Shown here: positions 7,333 to 17,600 of the stretch, piece after piece
Layout of the letters: the number at the start of each line of letters is the position of its first letter
Numbering within the stretch: position 1 is the stretch's first letter
NCBI RefSeq assembly: GCF_000621205.1
Contig: NZ_KK211230.1
Coordinates: 132,243-196,242, forward strand
Length of the DNA: 64,000 nucleotides
Origin: Halotalea alkalilenta DSM 17697
GTDB taxonomy: Bacteria; Pseudomonadota; Gammaproteobacteria; Pseudomonadales; Halomonadaceae
Reading direction: 5' to 3'
The notes under the pieces: generated by a model
What the model saw: the letters and a program-made list of their open reading frames with translations, nothing else
Databases searched by the model: none
What the model was told of the DNA's origin: nothing
Program-made: the position numbers and the translations under genes

Positions 7333-8862
7333 ATGAGTACTCCCCTGCATACCCGCCGCCGTAGCGCCGCAGTCGAGGTGCCGGCGCGCTTGCATGACGC
7401 GGCCCAGACCCGGGCGCTCGATCGTGAGGCGATCGCGGCTGGGATCTCGGGGTTCGAGCTGATGCGGCGGGCGGGTGCCGCCGCTTTCGCCCTGATTCGG
7501 CAGCGCTGGCCCAAGGCGCGGCGTATCCGGGTGTTCTGCGGCGGCGGCAACAACGGTGGGGATGGATACGTCGTCGCCGCGCTGGCGAGCAGGGCGGGGC
7601 TCACGGTCGAGGCGCTGGCGTTCAAGTCGCCCGAGACGCTGACGGGCGAGGCCGCCGATGCGGTCGCGATGGCCCGCGAGGCGGGGGTTGCGATCCTCGA
7701 TGGCGAGACCGGGCTCGACCAGCCGTTCGCTGCCGACCTGCTGGTCGACGCGCTGCTCGGCACCGGTGCCAAGGGCGCGCCGCGCGGCGTCTACCAGCGT
7801 GCGGTCGAGGCGATCAACCAGGACGCCGCGCCGGTGTTGGCGATCGATCTGCCGAGCGGGGTAGACGCCGATACCGGGATGGCCGAGCAGGCAGTGAATG
7901 CGGCGCTGACGGTGAGTTTCATCGCGCGCAAGTTCGGGCTCTACACCGGCCTCGCCGCCGACTACGTCGGAGAGCGCTTTTTCGATGATCTCGGCCTGGA
8001 CCCACGGCTGCTCGCCTCCGGCGAGGCGCTGGGCCGGCTGCTCGAGCCGGCGATGCTGGCCGAGCACCTGCCGCCGCGGCTGCCGAGCAGCCACAAGGGG
8101 CACACCGGACACCTGCTGGTGGTCGGTGGGCGCCCTGGGTACGGCGGTTCGACGATCATGGTCAGCGAGGCGGCGGCGCGGGTCGGTGCCGGGCTGGTCA
8201 GCCTCGCCACCGATGCCTGCCACCTCGCCGCCGCCTTGGCGCGGCGGCCTGAACTGATGGTGCGCGGGGTACGCAGCGGGCTCGAGATCGGCGATCTGCT
8301 CGAGGCCGCGGACGCGGTGGCGATCGGCCCGGGGCTCGGCCAGGGTGCCTGGGGCCAGGGGCTTTTCGATAAGGTACTGGAGCGCCCCGGGCCGCGGGTG
8401 ATCGATGCCGATGCGCTGCATCTGCTCGAATCGCGCTATGCCGGGCTCAGGCGCGACGATTGGGTGCTGACCCCGCATCCCGGCGAGGCGGCGATGATGC
8501 TCGGCTGCAAGGCGTCCCAGGTGCAGGCCGACCGGCTCGCCGCCGCGCGCGAGCTGTGGCGCCGTCGCGGCGGGGTGATCGTGCTCAAGGGCAACGGTAC
8601 CCTGGTGGTGGCGGGGGAGAACGAAACCGATGTCGCGCTCTGCCCCTATGGCAATCCCGGGATGGCGAGCGGAGGCATGGGCGACGTCCTCGGTGGGATG
8701 ATCTCGGGGCTCCTGGTGCAGGGCCTTTCGCCCTTCGATGCCGCCTGCGCCGGCGTGCTGGTGCACGCCTTGGCGGCCGACGAGGCCGCGCGTGTTGGCG
8801 GGGAACGTGGTCTCCTCGCCGGTGATCTGGCATCCTTTGCGCGACGTATGGTCAACCCTTGA
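7333..8862 (+). CDS. nnrDE: Bifunctional NAD(P)H-hydrate epimerase / ADP-dependent NAD(P)H-hydrate dehydratase
   Basis: A 509-residue fusion that repairs hydrated NADH/NADPH. The ATG at 7333 follows AAGGAGCGAAC and is preferred over one at 7294. The N-terminal YjeF_N epimerase domain (about 1-215) has CGGGNNGGDGYVVA and ALLGTGAKGAP. The C-terminal carbohydrate-kinase-like dehydratase domain (about 225-505) has GHTGHLLVVGG, AIGPGLGQG, VLTPHPGEAAMML and the catalytic-site NPGMASGGMGDVLGGMI. It starts the long plus-strand housekeeping run and is directly upstream of tsaE, the standard order in gammaproteobacteria. Confidence 0.95.
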   Translation: MSTPLHTRRRSAAVEVPARLHDAAQTRALDREAIAAGISGFELMRRAGAAAFALIRQRWPKARRIRVFCGGGNNGGDGYVVAALASRAGLTVEALAFKSPETLTGEAADAVAMAREAGVAILDGETGLDQPFAADLLVDALLGTGAKGAPRGVYQRAVEAINQDAAPVLAIDLPSGVDADTGMAEQAVNAALTVSFIARKFGLYTGLAADYVGERFFDDLGLDPRLLASGEALGRLLEPAMLAEHLPPRLPSSHKGHTGHLLVVGGRPGYGGSTIMVSEAAARVGAGLVSLATDACHLAAALARRPELMVRGVRSGLEIGDLLEAADAVAIGPGLGQGAWGQGLFDKVLERPGPRVIDADALHLLESRYAGLRRDDWVLTPHPGEAAMMLGCKASQVQADRLAAARELWRRRGGVIVLKGNGTLVVAGENETDVALCPYGNPGMASGGMGDVLGGMISGLLVQGLSPFDAACAGVLVHALAADEAARVGGERGLLAGDLASFARRMVNP

Positions 8863-8880
8863 ATCTTCACGAGAGCCAGC

Positions 8881-9384
8881 ATGCCGCGCAGTTCCCGTCC
8901 CAACACTCGCCAGCGAGTCGAGCTGCTCGCCGACGAGGCCGCCCAGGTCGAGCTCGGCGTCCGGCTCGGTCGCTGCCTCGCCTATCGGGGCTGCGTGTTC
9001 CTGATCGGCGAGCTCGGTGCCGGCAAGACCACGCTCGCGCGCGGCGTGCTGCGCGGCCTCGGTCACCTCGGTGCGGTGAAGAGCCCGACCTATACCTTGC
9101 TCGAGCCCTATGCGATCGGCGAGGCGCGGGTCAATCATTTCGATCTCTATCGTCTCGGCGACCCCGAGGAGCTCGAATTCATCGGCGCCCGCGAGCTGTT
9201 CGAAGGCGATGCTCTGAATCTGATCGAGTGGCCTTCGCGCGGCGCGGGCTGGTTGCCGCCGGCCGACCTGGTGGTGGAACTGAAAGTGATCTCCAGCGGA
9301 CGCGAGGCCACCCTCACCGCGGCCAGCGAACATGGAGAATCCGCCTTGGGTAGATTAGCGCGCAGTTCTTCGGAGGCAGAGTGA
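8881..9384 (+). CDS. tsaE: tRNA threonylcarbamoyladenosine biosynthesis ATPase
   Basis: A 167-residue P-loop protein with Walker A GELGAGKTTLARG (about residues 43-55), the TsaE-typical KSPTYTLLEPY and NHFDLYRLGDPEELEFIG, and LIEWPSRG. TsaE works with TsaB, TsaC and TsaD to make t6A37 on ANN-decoding tRNAs. It lies 18 bases after nnrDE, and its TGA overlaps the GTG start of the amidase gene (GTGA), so translation is coupled through the three genes. Confidence 0.95.
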   Translation: MPRSSRPNTRQRVELLADEAAQVELGVRLGRCLAYRGCVFLIGELGAGKTTLARGVLRGLGHLGAVKSPTYTLLEPYAIGEARVNHFDLYRLGDPEELEFIGARELFEGDALNLIEWPSRGAGWLPPADLVVELKVISSGREATLTAASEHGESALGRLARSSSEAE

Positions 9385-10892
9385 AGTCATTGGTGTTTTC
9401 TCATCCGAGCCTGCATCGCGGGTTCATCCTGCTTGCTCTGCTGCTCTGCGTGCTGGTCCAGTGCTTCCAGTCGGCCCAGGCGGCCGAGCTCGGTAATATC
9501 CGCACCTGGAGCCAGGATGGCACCACGCGAGTGGTGTTCGATCTCGACGACGACGTCGACTATCAGGTCTTCACGCTCGATGACCCCATGCGCCTGGTGG
9601 TCGATTTCAAGAACACCAAAGTGGCGGGCGACATCGCTTCCGCCGCGGCGAACGAGCCATTGTTCAAGTCGGTGCGCTGGGGCGTGCGCGACGGCCTCGA
9701 CCTGCGCGTGGTGATCGATCTCGCTCGGCCGGTGGTCTACAGCCAGTTTCCGCTCGGTCCCGCGGCTGGCGCTACCGGTAGCCGGCTGGTGGTCGATCTC
9801 CAGCAGGGCCAGGGCAGCAACGGCGATGACGCCGTGCTCGCCGCGGCGCGCCAGCAGATCGGGGTCACCGATGCCGACGAGGCACAGCGCGATCCGATCG
9901 CGGCGATCATCAGCCAGCAGGAGGCCAATGCGCGCCGTCAGGCGGCGACTCCGCCGTCTTCGCCACAGATCGCCGAGGCCACCAGCCCGACCGCCAACCA
10001 AGGGCGCGGGCGCGACATCGTGGTGGTGATCGATCCGGGCCACGGCGGTAAGGACCCGGGGGCGCTCGGTGCCAACGGCACCCGTGAGAAGGATGTGGTG
10101 CTGGCGATCGCCCGTCGGCTGAAGGCGCGCTTCGACGCCGCGCCCGGCTTCACCGCCAAGCTGACCCGCGACAGCGATGAGTTCATCCCCTTGCGTGGAC
10201 GCACCGAGATCGCTCGACGCAACCATGCGGACTTCTTCGTCTCGATCCACGCCGACGCGGCCAAGTCGCGCACGCCGCGCGGCTCCTCGGTCTACGCGCT
10301 CTCCCAGCACGGGGCGACCTCCGAGGCGGCCCGCTGGCTGGCCCAGTCCGAGAACAGCGCCGACCTGATCGGCGGGGTCGACGGTGATCTCAGCCTCAAC
10401 GACAAAGACGAGATGCTGCGCGGAGTGCTGCTCGACCTGAGCATGACTGCGACGGTCAACGCCTCGCTCAGCGCCGGCACCCACCTGCTCAGCCAGCTCG
10501 GGCGCTTCAACCGGTTGCACAAATCGCAGGTCGAGCAGGCCGGCTTCGTGGTGCTGAAGTCGCCCGACATCCCTTCGCTGCTGGTCGAGACCGGCTTCAT
10601 TTCGACCCCGGCCGAGGAGGCGCTGCTGAGCTCCGGTGCGCACCAGGACCAGCTCGCCGGGGCGATCTTCGGCGGCATCAATACCTATTTCCAGCAGCAT
10701 CCGCCGCCCTCCACCTATCTCGCCCAGCAGATCCGTGGAGGCGGGCTCGCCAGCGGCCAATACCGGGTGCGCAGCGGCGATACGCTGTCCTCGATCGCCC
10801 AGCGCCAGGGCGTGACGATGGCCGAGCTCAAGCGCGCCAACGCGCTCGAGACCGACGTCGTGCGCGCCGGGCAAGTGCTGCACATACCTTGA
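9381..10892 (+). CDS. amiC: N-acetylmuramoyl-L-alanine amidase (AMIN-Amidase_3-LysM)
   Basis: A 503-residue exported peptidoglycan amidase that cleaves the septal glycan-peptide bond during cell separation. The GTG start at 9381 overlaps the tsaE stop and is preceded by GGAGGCAGA. Order: signal peptide ([15 protein letters not shown]...AQA), AMIN domain about residues 36-130, a linker, Amidase_3 catalytic domain about 210-430 with the zinc-ligand segments [23 protein letters not shown] and SIHADA and a late VETGFIST, and a C-terminal LysM about 458-503 ([18 protein letters not shown]). The LysM makes it closer to AmiB/AmiC of pseudomonads than to E. coli AmiC; the symbol is therefore approximate. 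Confidence 0.92.
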   Translation: MKSLVFSHPSLHRGFILLALLLCVLVQCFQSAQAAELGNIRTWSQDGTTRVVFDLDDDVDYQVFTLDDPMRLVVDFKNTKVAGDIASAAANEPLFKSVRWGVRDGLDLRVVIDLARPVVYSQFPLGPAAGATGSRLVVDLQQGQGSNGDDAVLAAARQQIGVTDADEAQRDPIAAIISQQEANARRQAATPPSSPQIAEATSPTANQGRGRDIVVVIDPGHGGKDPGALGANGTREKDVVLAIARRLKARFDAAPGFTAKLTRDSDEFIPLRGRTEIARRNHADFFVSIHADAAKSRTPRGSSVYALSQHGATSEAARWLAQSENSADLIGGVDGDLSLNDKDEMLRGVLLDLSMTATVNASLSAGTHLLSQLGRFNRLHKSQVEQAGFVVLKSPDIPSLLVETGFISTPAEEALLSSGAHQDQLAGAIFGGINTYFQQHPPPSTYLAQQIRGGGLASGQYRVRSGDTLSSIAQRQGVTMAELKRANALETDVVRAGQVLHIP

Positions 10893-10905
10893 ACCGGAGG
10901 CCCGC

Positions 10906-12906
10906 ATGAGCGACGCGACATCGAGTGAGCGAACGGCGGCCGGGAACCGCCGGCGCATCCAGGTGCTTTCGCCGCGGCTGGCGAACCAGATCGCCGCTGG
11001 CGAAGTGGTCGAGCGTCCTGCTTCCGTGCTCAAGGAGCTGGTCGAGAATGCGATCGACGCGGGCTCCCGGCGGATCGAGATCGAGCTCGAGGCGGGGGGC
11101 GCCAAGCTGATCCGGGTGCGTGACGACGGCAGCGGGATCGACGCCGAGGACCTGCCGCTCGCGCTCTCGCGCCATGCCACCAGCAAGATCGCCACCCTCG
11201 ACGAGCTCGAGGGAGTGGCAAGCCTCGGCTTTCGCGGCGAGGCGCTGGCGTCGATCGGCTCGGTCGCGCGGCTGGAGCTGTTCTCCAACGTCACCGACGA
11301 ACCGGCGAACGGCTGGCGGGTGGTCGCCGAAGGGCGCGACATGGCGTCGAGGGTCAGTCCCGCGCCGCATCCGCGCGGCACTTCGGTGGCGGTGCGCGAT
11401 CTGTTTTTCAATACGCCGGCGCGGCGCAAGTTCCTGCGCACCGAGAAGACCGAGTACGGCCATCTCGAGGAGGCCTTCAGGCGCCTGGCTTTGTCGCGCT
11501 ACGACATCGGCTGGGTACTGCGCCACAACCAGAAGGGCATCCACCAGCTGCGTCCCGCCGCGAGCCTCACCGAGCGCCGTGCCCGGGTCGCCGCGCTGCT
11601 CGGCCAGGAGTTCGTCGCCAATGCGCTGGACGTGGAGGTCGAGGCCACCGGACTCAGGCTGTGGGGGTGGGTGGGCCTGCCGACCCACACCCGCGCCCAG
11701 GCCGACCAGCAGTACTTCTTCGTCAATGGCCGGGTGATCCGTGACCGGCTGGTCGCTCACGCGGTGCGCCAGGCCTATCGCGACGTGCTGTTCCACGGCC
11801 GCCAGCCGGTGTTCGTGCTCTATCTGGAGCTCGACCCCAAGGTGGTCGACGTCAACGTCCACCCGACCAAGCACGAAGTGCGTTTTCGTGATTCCCGCCT
11901 GGTCCACGACTTCCTCTTCTCCAGCCTGCACCGTGCGCTGGCCGATACCCGCGCGGGTGCGGCGGCCGGTGCGGTGAGTGAACAGGGGGAAGAGGCAGGG
12001 CAGGAGGCGCGGATCGACCCGCTGACCGGTGAACTGCTCGACGCTGCGGCCGGTAAGGCTGGTGAGCCGCCGGCCTGGCGCCAGCAGTCGATCTCGCTCG
12101 GCGAGCGTCGCCCCGACTATCCGGGCGGCGGCGGCGGGGCGAGGGAGGGCGGTATCGAGCGGCCCAGCGGCGATCGGGTGCGCGCCTTCCTCGATGGCTA
12201 CCGGGCGCTTCACCCGCGCGATCAGGAAGCCGCGCTGCTCGCACCCCGCGGGCGCGACGATGGAGTCTCCGAGCCGAGCATCGATCGGGCCGGGGACGAG
12301 GCGCCCGAGGTGCCGCCGCTGGGCTACGCCGTCGCACAGCTCCATGGTGTCTACATCCTGGCCCAGAGCGCTCGGGGCCTGGTGGTGGTCGATATGCACG
12401 CGGCCCATGAGCGGATCACCTACGAGCGTCTGAAGCGCCAGTTCGAAGCCGGCCGGGTCGAGGCGCAGCCGCTCCTGGTGCCGGTCTCGATCGCCCTCTC
12501 CGAGGCCGAGGTCGAGCTGGCGCTGGCGGAGGCCGAGGGTTTCGCCCGGCTCGGTGTCGAGCTCGACGCCGCTGGCCCCGAGACCCTGCTGGTGCGCCAG
12601 ATCCCGACGCTCTTGATCAAGCGCCAGGGGCAGGAGAACGTCGAGCCCTTGATCCGTGAAATGCTTGCCGAGCTGTCGCGCTATGGGCGCAGCGACCTGC
12701 TGCGCGGGCGGATCGACGAGATCCTCTCGACCATGGCCTGCCACGGCAGCGTGCGTGCCAATCGCAGGCTGACCATCGAAGAGATGAATGCGCTGCTGCG
12801 AGACATGGAGATCACCGAGCGCAGCGGTCAGTGCAACCACGGCCGCCCGACCTGGACCGAGCTCGGCATGCGCGACCTGGATCGGCTGTTCCTGCGCGGG
12901 CAGTAG
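10906..12906 (+). CDS. mutL: DNA mismatch repair protein MutL
   Basis: A 666-residue GHKL ATPase. N-terminal motifs are all present: [38 protein letters not shown] and [21 protein letters not shown] variable Gly/Arg-rich linker occupies about residues 350-465. The C-terminal dimerisation domain contains [13 protein letters not shown] (about residues 495-507), which fits the DxHAxxExxxxE metal-binding endonuclease motif with Met in place of the usual Gln, and the later ACHGSVRAN and QCNHGRPTW. This implies a nicking-competent MutL as in Pseudomonas rather than the MutH-dependent E. coli form; that is inference from motif. It lies 13 bases after the amidase gene and is followed by miaA, the usual order. 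Confidence 0.95.
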   Translation: MSDATSSERTAAGNRRRIQVLSPRLANQIAAGEVVERPASVLKELVENAIDAGSRRIEIELEAGGAKLIRVRDDGSGIDAEDLPLALSRHATSKIATLDELEGVASLGFRGEALASIGSVARLELFSNVTDEPANGWRVVAEGRDMASRVSPAPHPRGTSVAVRDLFFNTPARRKFLRTEKTEYGHLEEAFRRLALSRYDIGWVLRHNQKGIHQLRPAASLTERRARVAALLGQEFVANALDVEVEATGLRLWGWVGLPTHTRAQADQQYFFVNGRVIRDRLVAHAVRQAYRDVLFHGRQPVFVLYLELDPKVVDVNVHPTKHEVRFRDSRLVHDFLFSSLHRALADTRAGAAAGAVSEQGEEAGQEARIDPLTGELLDAAAGKAGEPPAWRQQSISLGERRPDYPGGGGGAREGGIERPSGDRVRAFLDGYRALHPRDQEAALLAPRGRDDGVSEPSIDRAGDEAPEVPPLGYAVAQLHGVYILAQSARGLVVVDMHAAHERITYERLKRQFEAGRVEAQPLLVPVSIALSEAEVELALAEAEGFARLGVELDAAGPETLLVRQIPTLLIKRQGQENVEPLIREMLAELSRYGRSDLLRGRIDEILSTMACHGSVRANRRLTIEEMNALLRDMEITERSGQCNHGRPTWTELGMRDLDRLFLRGQ

Positions 12907-13009
12907 CCGCCTGCTCAAGGTGTCAACCCGTGCTGGCTTCGGCTAGACTGCCGGGCCCTGACGCCGCACCCACCATCCCCGGGTGCGGCCGCGTTTCGAC
13001 AGAGCTTCG

Positions 13010-13972
13010 ATGGACGACCGGATGCCTTGCCACCGCCAAGACCCGCGACCGTTGGCGATCTTCCTCATGGGCCCGACCGCCGCAGGCAAGACCGACGCTG
13101 CGATCGCGCTGCACGAACGGCTCGACTGCGAGCTGATCAGCGTCGACTCGGCGATGATCTATCGCCAGATGGACATCGGTACCGCCAAGCCGAGCGCGCA
13201 GGAGCTTGCCCGAGCGCCCCATCGGCTGATCGACATCCTCGACCCGGCGCAATCCTACTCGGCGGCCGATTTTCGCCGCGACGCGCTGGCGGAGATGACT
13301 GCGATCACCGCCCGTGGCCGGACACCGCTGCTGGTCGGTGGCACCATGCTCTACTTCAAGACCCTGCTGGAGGGCAACGGCGGGCTGCCGTCGAGCGACC
13401 CAGCGCTTCGCGCCGCGCTCGAGGCCGAAGCGCAGCGCCGTGGCCTCGCTGAGCTGCACCGCGAACTCGCCGCGGTCGACCCGCAGTCGGCTGCGCGCAT
13501 CCATCCCAACGACCCCCAGCGACTGCTGCGCGCGCTCGAAGTGCAGCGCCAGACCGGGCGCTCGCTCACCGAGCACTGGCGGGCGCAGCGCGCCGAGCCG
13601 CTGCCGTGGCGGGTGCTTCAACTCGCCCTGGTTCCCGCCGACCGTGCCGCTCTGCACGCGCGGATCGAGGCGCGTTTCGATGCGATGCTCGCCGCCGGGC
13701 TGGTCGATGAGGTGGCGGCGCTGCGCGCGCGCGGCGACCTTCATGCATCGATGCCGTCGATGAGAAGCGTCGGTTATCGTCAGCTCTGGCGTTACCTGGA
13801 TGGGGAGTGCGATTGGGCCACGATGCGCGCCCAGGGGATCGCGGCGACCCGCCAGCTGGCCAAGCGCCAGCTGACCTGGTTGCGCAGCTGGCCCGAGCTT
13901 CTCACGCTCGAGGTACCGCGCGACGACATCGATCCGGCGCTCTTGAAAATTGTGCGAGGCGCCGGCACTTAG
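13010..13972 (+). CDS. miaA: tRNA dimethylallyltransferase
   Basis: A protein of about 320 residues that adds an isopentenyl group from DMAPP to A37 of UNN-reading tRNAs. Motifs: P-loop [66 protein letters not shown] and GYRQLWRYL plus [13 protein letters not shown] near the C-terminus. The start is uncertain: in-frame ATGs lie at 12983, 13010 and 13022, none with a strong ribosome-binding site; 13010 gives a typical N-terminus length. It is 103 bases after mutL and precedes hfq, as in most gammaproteobacteria. Confidence 0.94.
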   Translation: MDDRMPCHRQDPRPLAIFLMGPTAAGKTDAAIALHERLDCELISVDSAMIYRQMDIGTAKPSAQELARAPHRLIDILDPAQSYSAADFRRDALAEMTAITARGRTPLLVGGTMLYFKTLLEGNGGLPSSDPALRAALEAEAQRRGLAELHRELAAVDPQSAARIHPNDPQRLLRALEVQRQTGRSLTEHWRAQRAEPLPWRVLQLALVPADRAALHARIEARFDAMLAAGLVDEVAALRARGDLHASMPSMRSVGYRQLWRYLDGECDWATMRAQGIAATRQLAKRQLTWLRSWPELLTLEVPRDDIDPALLKIVRGAGT

Positions 13973-14219
13973 CGTAGACTGGTCGTCCGCGAACGAAGCC
14001 GACATTTAGTGTTCAAACGTTCGAGTACGGGTGGTTTCGACCCGTACCCAGGGCACCGGCTTCGGGCCGAATTGGGGCTCGGCGAGCGTCCCGGTGACGT
14101 ACCCCTGTGCGGCCCATCCAAGATTTCGGTTGGGGGCGCGGGTACGGAGGGTGGCGCGTCGTGCCGTGAGATCGACCACAAGACCCCAAAAACGCGGCAT
14201 CTTTTTTTCGGAGAGCAAC

Positions 14220-14471
14220 ATGTCCAAAGGACAGTCACTACAAGATCCCTACCTGAACATCCTCCGCAAGGAGCGGATTCCGGTTTCCATCTTCCTGGTC
14301 AACGGCATCAAGCTGCAGGGCCAGATCGAATCCTTCGATCAGTTCGTGATCCTGCTGCGCAACACGGTCAGCCAGATGGTGTACAAGCATGCCATCTCCA
14401 CCGTGGTGCCGTCCCGCAACGTGCGCCTGCCGGCCCCGGATGCAAGCGTTACCCCCGGTCAGGACCAATGA
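14220..14471 (+). CDS. hfq: RNA chaperone Hfq
   Basis: An 83-residue Sm-like protein starting [20 protein letters not shown], with the Sm1 core [20 protein letters not shown] and the Sm2 motif [12 protein letters not shown]. The short C-terminal tail (about residues 67-83) is typical of Pseudomonas/Halomonas Hfq and lacks the long disordered tail of the E. coli protein. GGAGAG lies just upstream of the ATG. Hfq forms hexamers that pair small RNAs with mRNAs. The 247 bases upstream are gene-free and likely hold a promoter; the Hfq gene is followed by hflX after 17 bases. Confidence 0.98.
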   Translation: MSKGQSLQDPYLNILRKERIPVSIFLVNGIKLQGQIESFDQFVILLRNTVSQMVYKHAISTVVPSRNVRLPAPDASVTPGQDQ

Positions 14472-14488
14472 TGACGACGAGGCGCTGA

Positions 14489-15796
14489 TTGTTCTTCGAA
14501 CGTCCCGATTCGGGTGAAACGGCCATCCTGGTGCATATCGAGTTCCAGGATGGCCGGGAGCCCGAGGACCCCATGGAACTGCTCGAGCTGGCGCGCTCCG
14601 CAGGTGCCATTCCCGCCGCGCTGATCGAAGGTAGCCGCCGCTACCCTGAAGCCCGCATGTTCATCGGCGAGGGCAAGCTGGAAGAGGTGCGCGAAGCGCT
14701 CCAGGCCCACGAGGCCGAGCTGGTGATCTTCAACCACGCCCTCAAGCCCTCCCAGGAGCGCAATCTCGAGAAGGAGCTCAAGTGCCGGGTGCTCGATCGC
14801 ACCGGGCTGATTCTCGACATCTTCGCCCAGCGCGCGCGCACCCACGAGGGCAAGCTGCAGGTCGAGCTCGCCCAGCTCGAGTACATGTCTACCCGCCTGG
14901 TGCGCGGCTGGACCCACCTGGAGCGGCAGAAGGGCGGTATCGGCCTGCGCGGTCCCGGCGAGACCCAGCTCGAGACCGACCGGCGGCTTTTGCGCGCGCG
15001 GATCCGCCAGATCAACAAGCGCCTCGAGAAGGTACGCAGCCAGCGTAGCCAGAACCGGCGCGCCCGCGACCGGGCAGAGATCCCCTCGACCTCGCTGGTG
15101 GGGTACACCAACGCCGGCAAGTCGACGCTGTTCAACGCCTTGACCGCGTCCGACGTCTACGCCGCCGATCAGCTCTTCGCCACCCTCGACCCGACCCTGC
15201 GCCGGCTCGAAGTCGCCGATGTCGGCCCGGTGGTGCTGGCCGATACCGTAGGCTTCATCCGCCATTTGCCGCACAAGCTGGTGCAGGCGTTCAAGGCGAC
15301 GCTCGAGGAGGCCGCCGAGGCCGATCTGCTGATCCACGTGATCGATGCCGCCGACCCCGATCGCGAGGCCAACATCGCCCAGGTCGATGCGGTGCTGGAG
15401 GAGATCGGTGCGCAGGACGTGCCGCGATTGCTGGTGATGAACAAGATCGACCTGCTGGGCAGCCAGCCGAGGCTCGAACGCGATGCCCAGGGCCGGCCGC
15501 ATACGGTCTGGCTCTCGGCACGTGACGCCCAGGGATTCGAGCTGTTCCACCAGGCGCTCTCCGAGCTGCTCGCGGTGGATCTGGTCGAGCTTTCGCTCAG
15601 GCTGGCGCCGCACAAGGGCTGGCTGCGTGCGCAGCTGCACGAGCTCGGGGCGGTGCGTGAGGAGCACTACGACGAGCAGGGATATGCCTGTCTCGATATT
15701 CGCCTGCCGCAGCGCGACTTCCTTCAGCTGCTCTCGCGCGGTGAGGAGAACCCTAGGGACTATCTGCCTGCCGAGGCCTTCGCCTCCGATTATTGA
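14489..15796 (+). CDS. hflX: Ribosome-dissociating GTPase HflX
   Basis: A 435-residue GTPase that splits stalled 70S ribosomes under stress. The start is a TTG at 14489 (frame MFFERPDSGETAILVHIEF), 17 bases after hfq, with a purine-rich ACGAGG upstream. N-terminal HflX domain has YPEARMFIGEGKLEEVR and DRTGLILDIFAQRA; a coiled linker carries GGIGLRGPGETQLETDRR; the G domain has GYTNAGKST (G1), DTVGFIRHLP (G3) and NKIDLL (G4). The C-terminal domain (about 360-435) is complete. Length agrees with the family. Confidence 0.96.
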   Translation: MFFERPDSGETAILVHIEFQDGREPEDPMELLELARSAGAIPAALIEGSRRYPEARMFIGEGKLEEVREALQAHEAELVIFNHALKPSQERNLEKELKCRVLDRTGLILDIFAQRARTHEGKLQVELAQLEYMSTRLVRGWTHLERQKGGIGLRGPGETQLETDRRLLRARIRQINKRLEKVRSQRSQNRRARDRAEIPSTSLVGYTNAGKSTLFNALTASDVYAADQLFATLDPTLRRLEVADVGPVVLADTVGFIRHLPHKLVQAFKATLEEAAEADLLIHVIDAADPDREANIAQVDAVLEEIGAQDVPRLLVMNKIDLLGSQPRLERDAQGRPHTVWLSARDAQGFELFHQALSELLAVDLVELSLRLAPHKGWLRAQLHELGAVREEHYDEQGYACLDIRLPQRDFLQLLSRGEENPRDYLPAEAFASDY

Positions 15797-16172
15797 AGCG
15801 AAGATTTGGCTCACACCCTTCACGCTTGGCCGTTTTGGCCCTAGTGTGGAGCCGAGGCGGCGTCGCTCTATCAGCTCAGCTAACGTTAAGCTCGAGCCTG
15901 ATGCGGGTGGCGCCGCTTTGGTGTTAGCTTGTCGGCACCGACATTAGGCTTTGCGATTCATATGGTTGATAATGTGCACAGCCGATGGAACGGGGGTTGA
16001 TACTGTTTTCGCCGCTTCATGCGGACTTGGCGGCTAGCATATCGAAGATGCATTTGTTGCGGCTTCGGCGCTTGCCTTGCGCGCGGCGGCAGCGATGACC
16101 ACAGCGCGATGATCGAAGCCGGGCCACGTTGACGAGCGTGGGCGGGTGGCGACGAACTCTTGGAGAGGATGT
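15797..16172. other. Gene-free interval between hflX and hflK
   Basis: This 376-base gap interrupts an otherwise tight run. No credible reading frame, tRNA or strong terminator was found. It is less GC-rich around 15870-15990, which fits an internal promoter for hflKC, but I cannot assign -35 and -10 elements with confidence. The last bases contain the GGAGAGG ribosome-binding site of hflK. Confidence 0.5.
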
Positions 16173-17600
16173 ATGGCTTGGAACGAGCCAGGTAATGGTG
16201 GCAACGACAAGCGCCACGACCCCTGGGGCAGCGGCAATCGCAAAGACGAGGGCAGTGACCAGGGGGGCCGAGACGATGACAAGCGGCCGAACGATCCCTG
16301 GGGCGGTGGCAACCGTGGCGGCAAGGGTAGTGGCCGTCCGCCGGATCTCGACGAAGCATTGAAGAAACTGCAAAACGGGCTGGCTGGTCTGTTCGGCGGT
16401 AAGAAGCGCTCCAACGGTGGTGGCGATGGCGGCAGCGGTGGGCGCAAGCACAGCGCGCTGATCCTGCCGGCGGTGCTGGTGGTGGTCGCCCTGGGCGTCT
16501 GGGCCGGCTCCGGTTTCTATCTGGTCGATCAGTCCGAGCGCGGCGTAGTCCTGCGTTTCGGCAAGTATCACGACACCGTCAACCCCGGTCTGCACTGGAA
16601 CCCGCCGCTGGTCGACAGGGTCAGCCTGGTCAACGTCACCGAGGTGCGTTCGTTCCAGCAGAACTCCTCGATGCTCACCAGCGACACCAACATCGTTACC
16701 GTGCGGATCTCGGTGCAGTATCAGGTCGCCAATCCCCGCGACTTCGTGCTCAACGTACGCGAGCCGGAGCAGAGCCTGCGCAATGCGCTGGACTCGACCC
16801 TGCGCCATGTAGTCGGCGCCAGCGGGATGCAGAACGTGCTGACCAGTACCAGCGAAGTGCAGGAAGTCCAGCAGGCTGACGACACCTCCCCGTCGCAGGT
16901 CGAGGATGAGAGCGCCAATCCGGATGCGGTGCCTTTGATCAGCATGACGCCGCCGGTGCAGGATTCGCTGCTCAGCGGTCGCGAGGAGCTCGGGCCTGCC
17001 GTCGCCGAGCGGCTCCAGCAGGCGCTCGACGCCTACCGGGTCGGCTTGAGGCTGCAGACCGTCAACCTCGAGAGCACCCAGGCACCCGACCAGGTCCAGG
17101 ATGCGGTCGACGACGTGATTCGCTCGCGCGAGGATCGCCAGCGCTCGATCAACGAGGCCCGCGCCTACGAGAACGCGCTGCAGCCGCAGACCGAAGGGGA
17201 AGCGCAGCGCCTGATCGAAGAAGCGACCGGCTATCGCAACTCGGTGGTATCCGACGCTCGCGGTCAGACCAGCCGCTTCCTCGCGGTGCTCGGCGAATAT
17301 CGTCAGGCCCCTGAAGTGACTCGCGAACGCCTTTACCTGGATGCGCTGAGCTCGATCTACGCTCGCAGTCCGAAAGCCCTGGTCGATCTCGACCAGAACA
17401 ACAACTCGATGATCTACCTGCCGCTCGATCAGCTGCGTGGACGCGGCCAGGACGGGCAGGGGGCTCAGGTCGACCCCGACGAGGTGCGCCGGCTCGAGTC
17501 GGTCTCCCGGCAGACGGTCGACCAGGTCATCAACCGCCCCGGCCGTACCGAGGCCCAGAGCGGTAGCAACACCAGCGGTCTGCGGGAGGGACGGCAATGA
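16173..17600 (+). CDS. hflK: FtsH protease modulator HflK
   Basis: A 475-residue inner-membrane SPFH/band-7 protein. The ATG at 16173 follows GGAGAGGATGT; an in-frame ATG at 16146 is weaker. Order: Gly/Asn/Asp-rich cytoplasmic N-tail (about 1-85, MAWNEPGNGGNDK and DDKRPNDPWGGG), one membrane helix (ALILPAVLVVVALGVWAGSGFY), SPFH domain from VDQSERGVVLRFGKY to about 330, then a coiled-coil region and a polar C-tail. The protein carries an extra acidic stretch (about 235-275) within the SPFH region not obvious in E. coli HflK. HflK and HflC form a membrane cage around FtsH. The TGA overlaps the hflC ATG. Confidence 0.95.
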   Translation: MAWNEPGNGGNDKRHDPWGSGNRKDEGSDQGGRDDDKRPNDPWGGGNRGGKGSGRPPDLDEALKKLQNGLAGLFGGKKRSNGGGDGGSGGRKHSALILPAVLVVVALGVWAGSGFYLVDQSERGVVLRFGKYHDTVNPGLHWNPPLVDRVSLVNVTEVRSFQQNSSMLTSDTNIVTVRISVQYQVANPRDFVLNVREPEQSLRNALDSTLRHVVGASGMQNVLTSTSEVQEVQQADDTSPSQVEDESANPDAVPLISMTPPVQDSLLSGREELGPAVAERLQQALDAYRVGLRLQTVNLESTQAPDQVQDAVDDVIRSREDRQRSINEARAYENALQPQTEGEAQRLIEEATGYRNSVVSDARGQTSRFLAVLGEYRQAPEVTRERLYLDALSSIYARSPKALVDLDQNNNSMIYLPLDQLRGRGQDGQGAQVDPDEVRRLESVSRQTVDQVINRPGRTEAQSGSNTSGLREGRQ

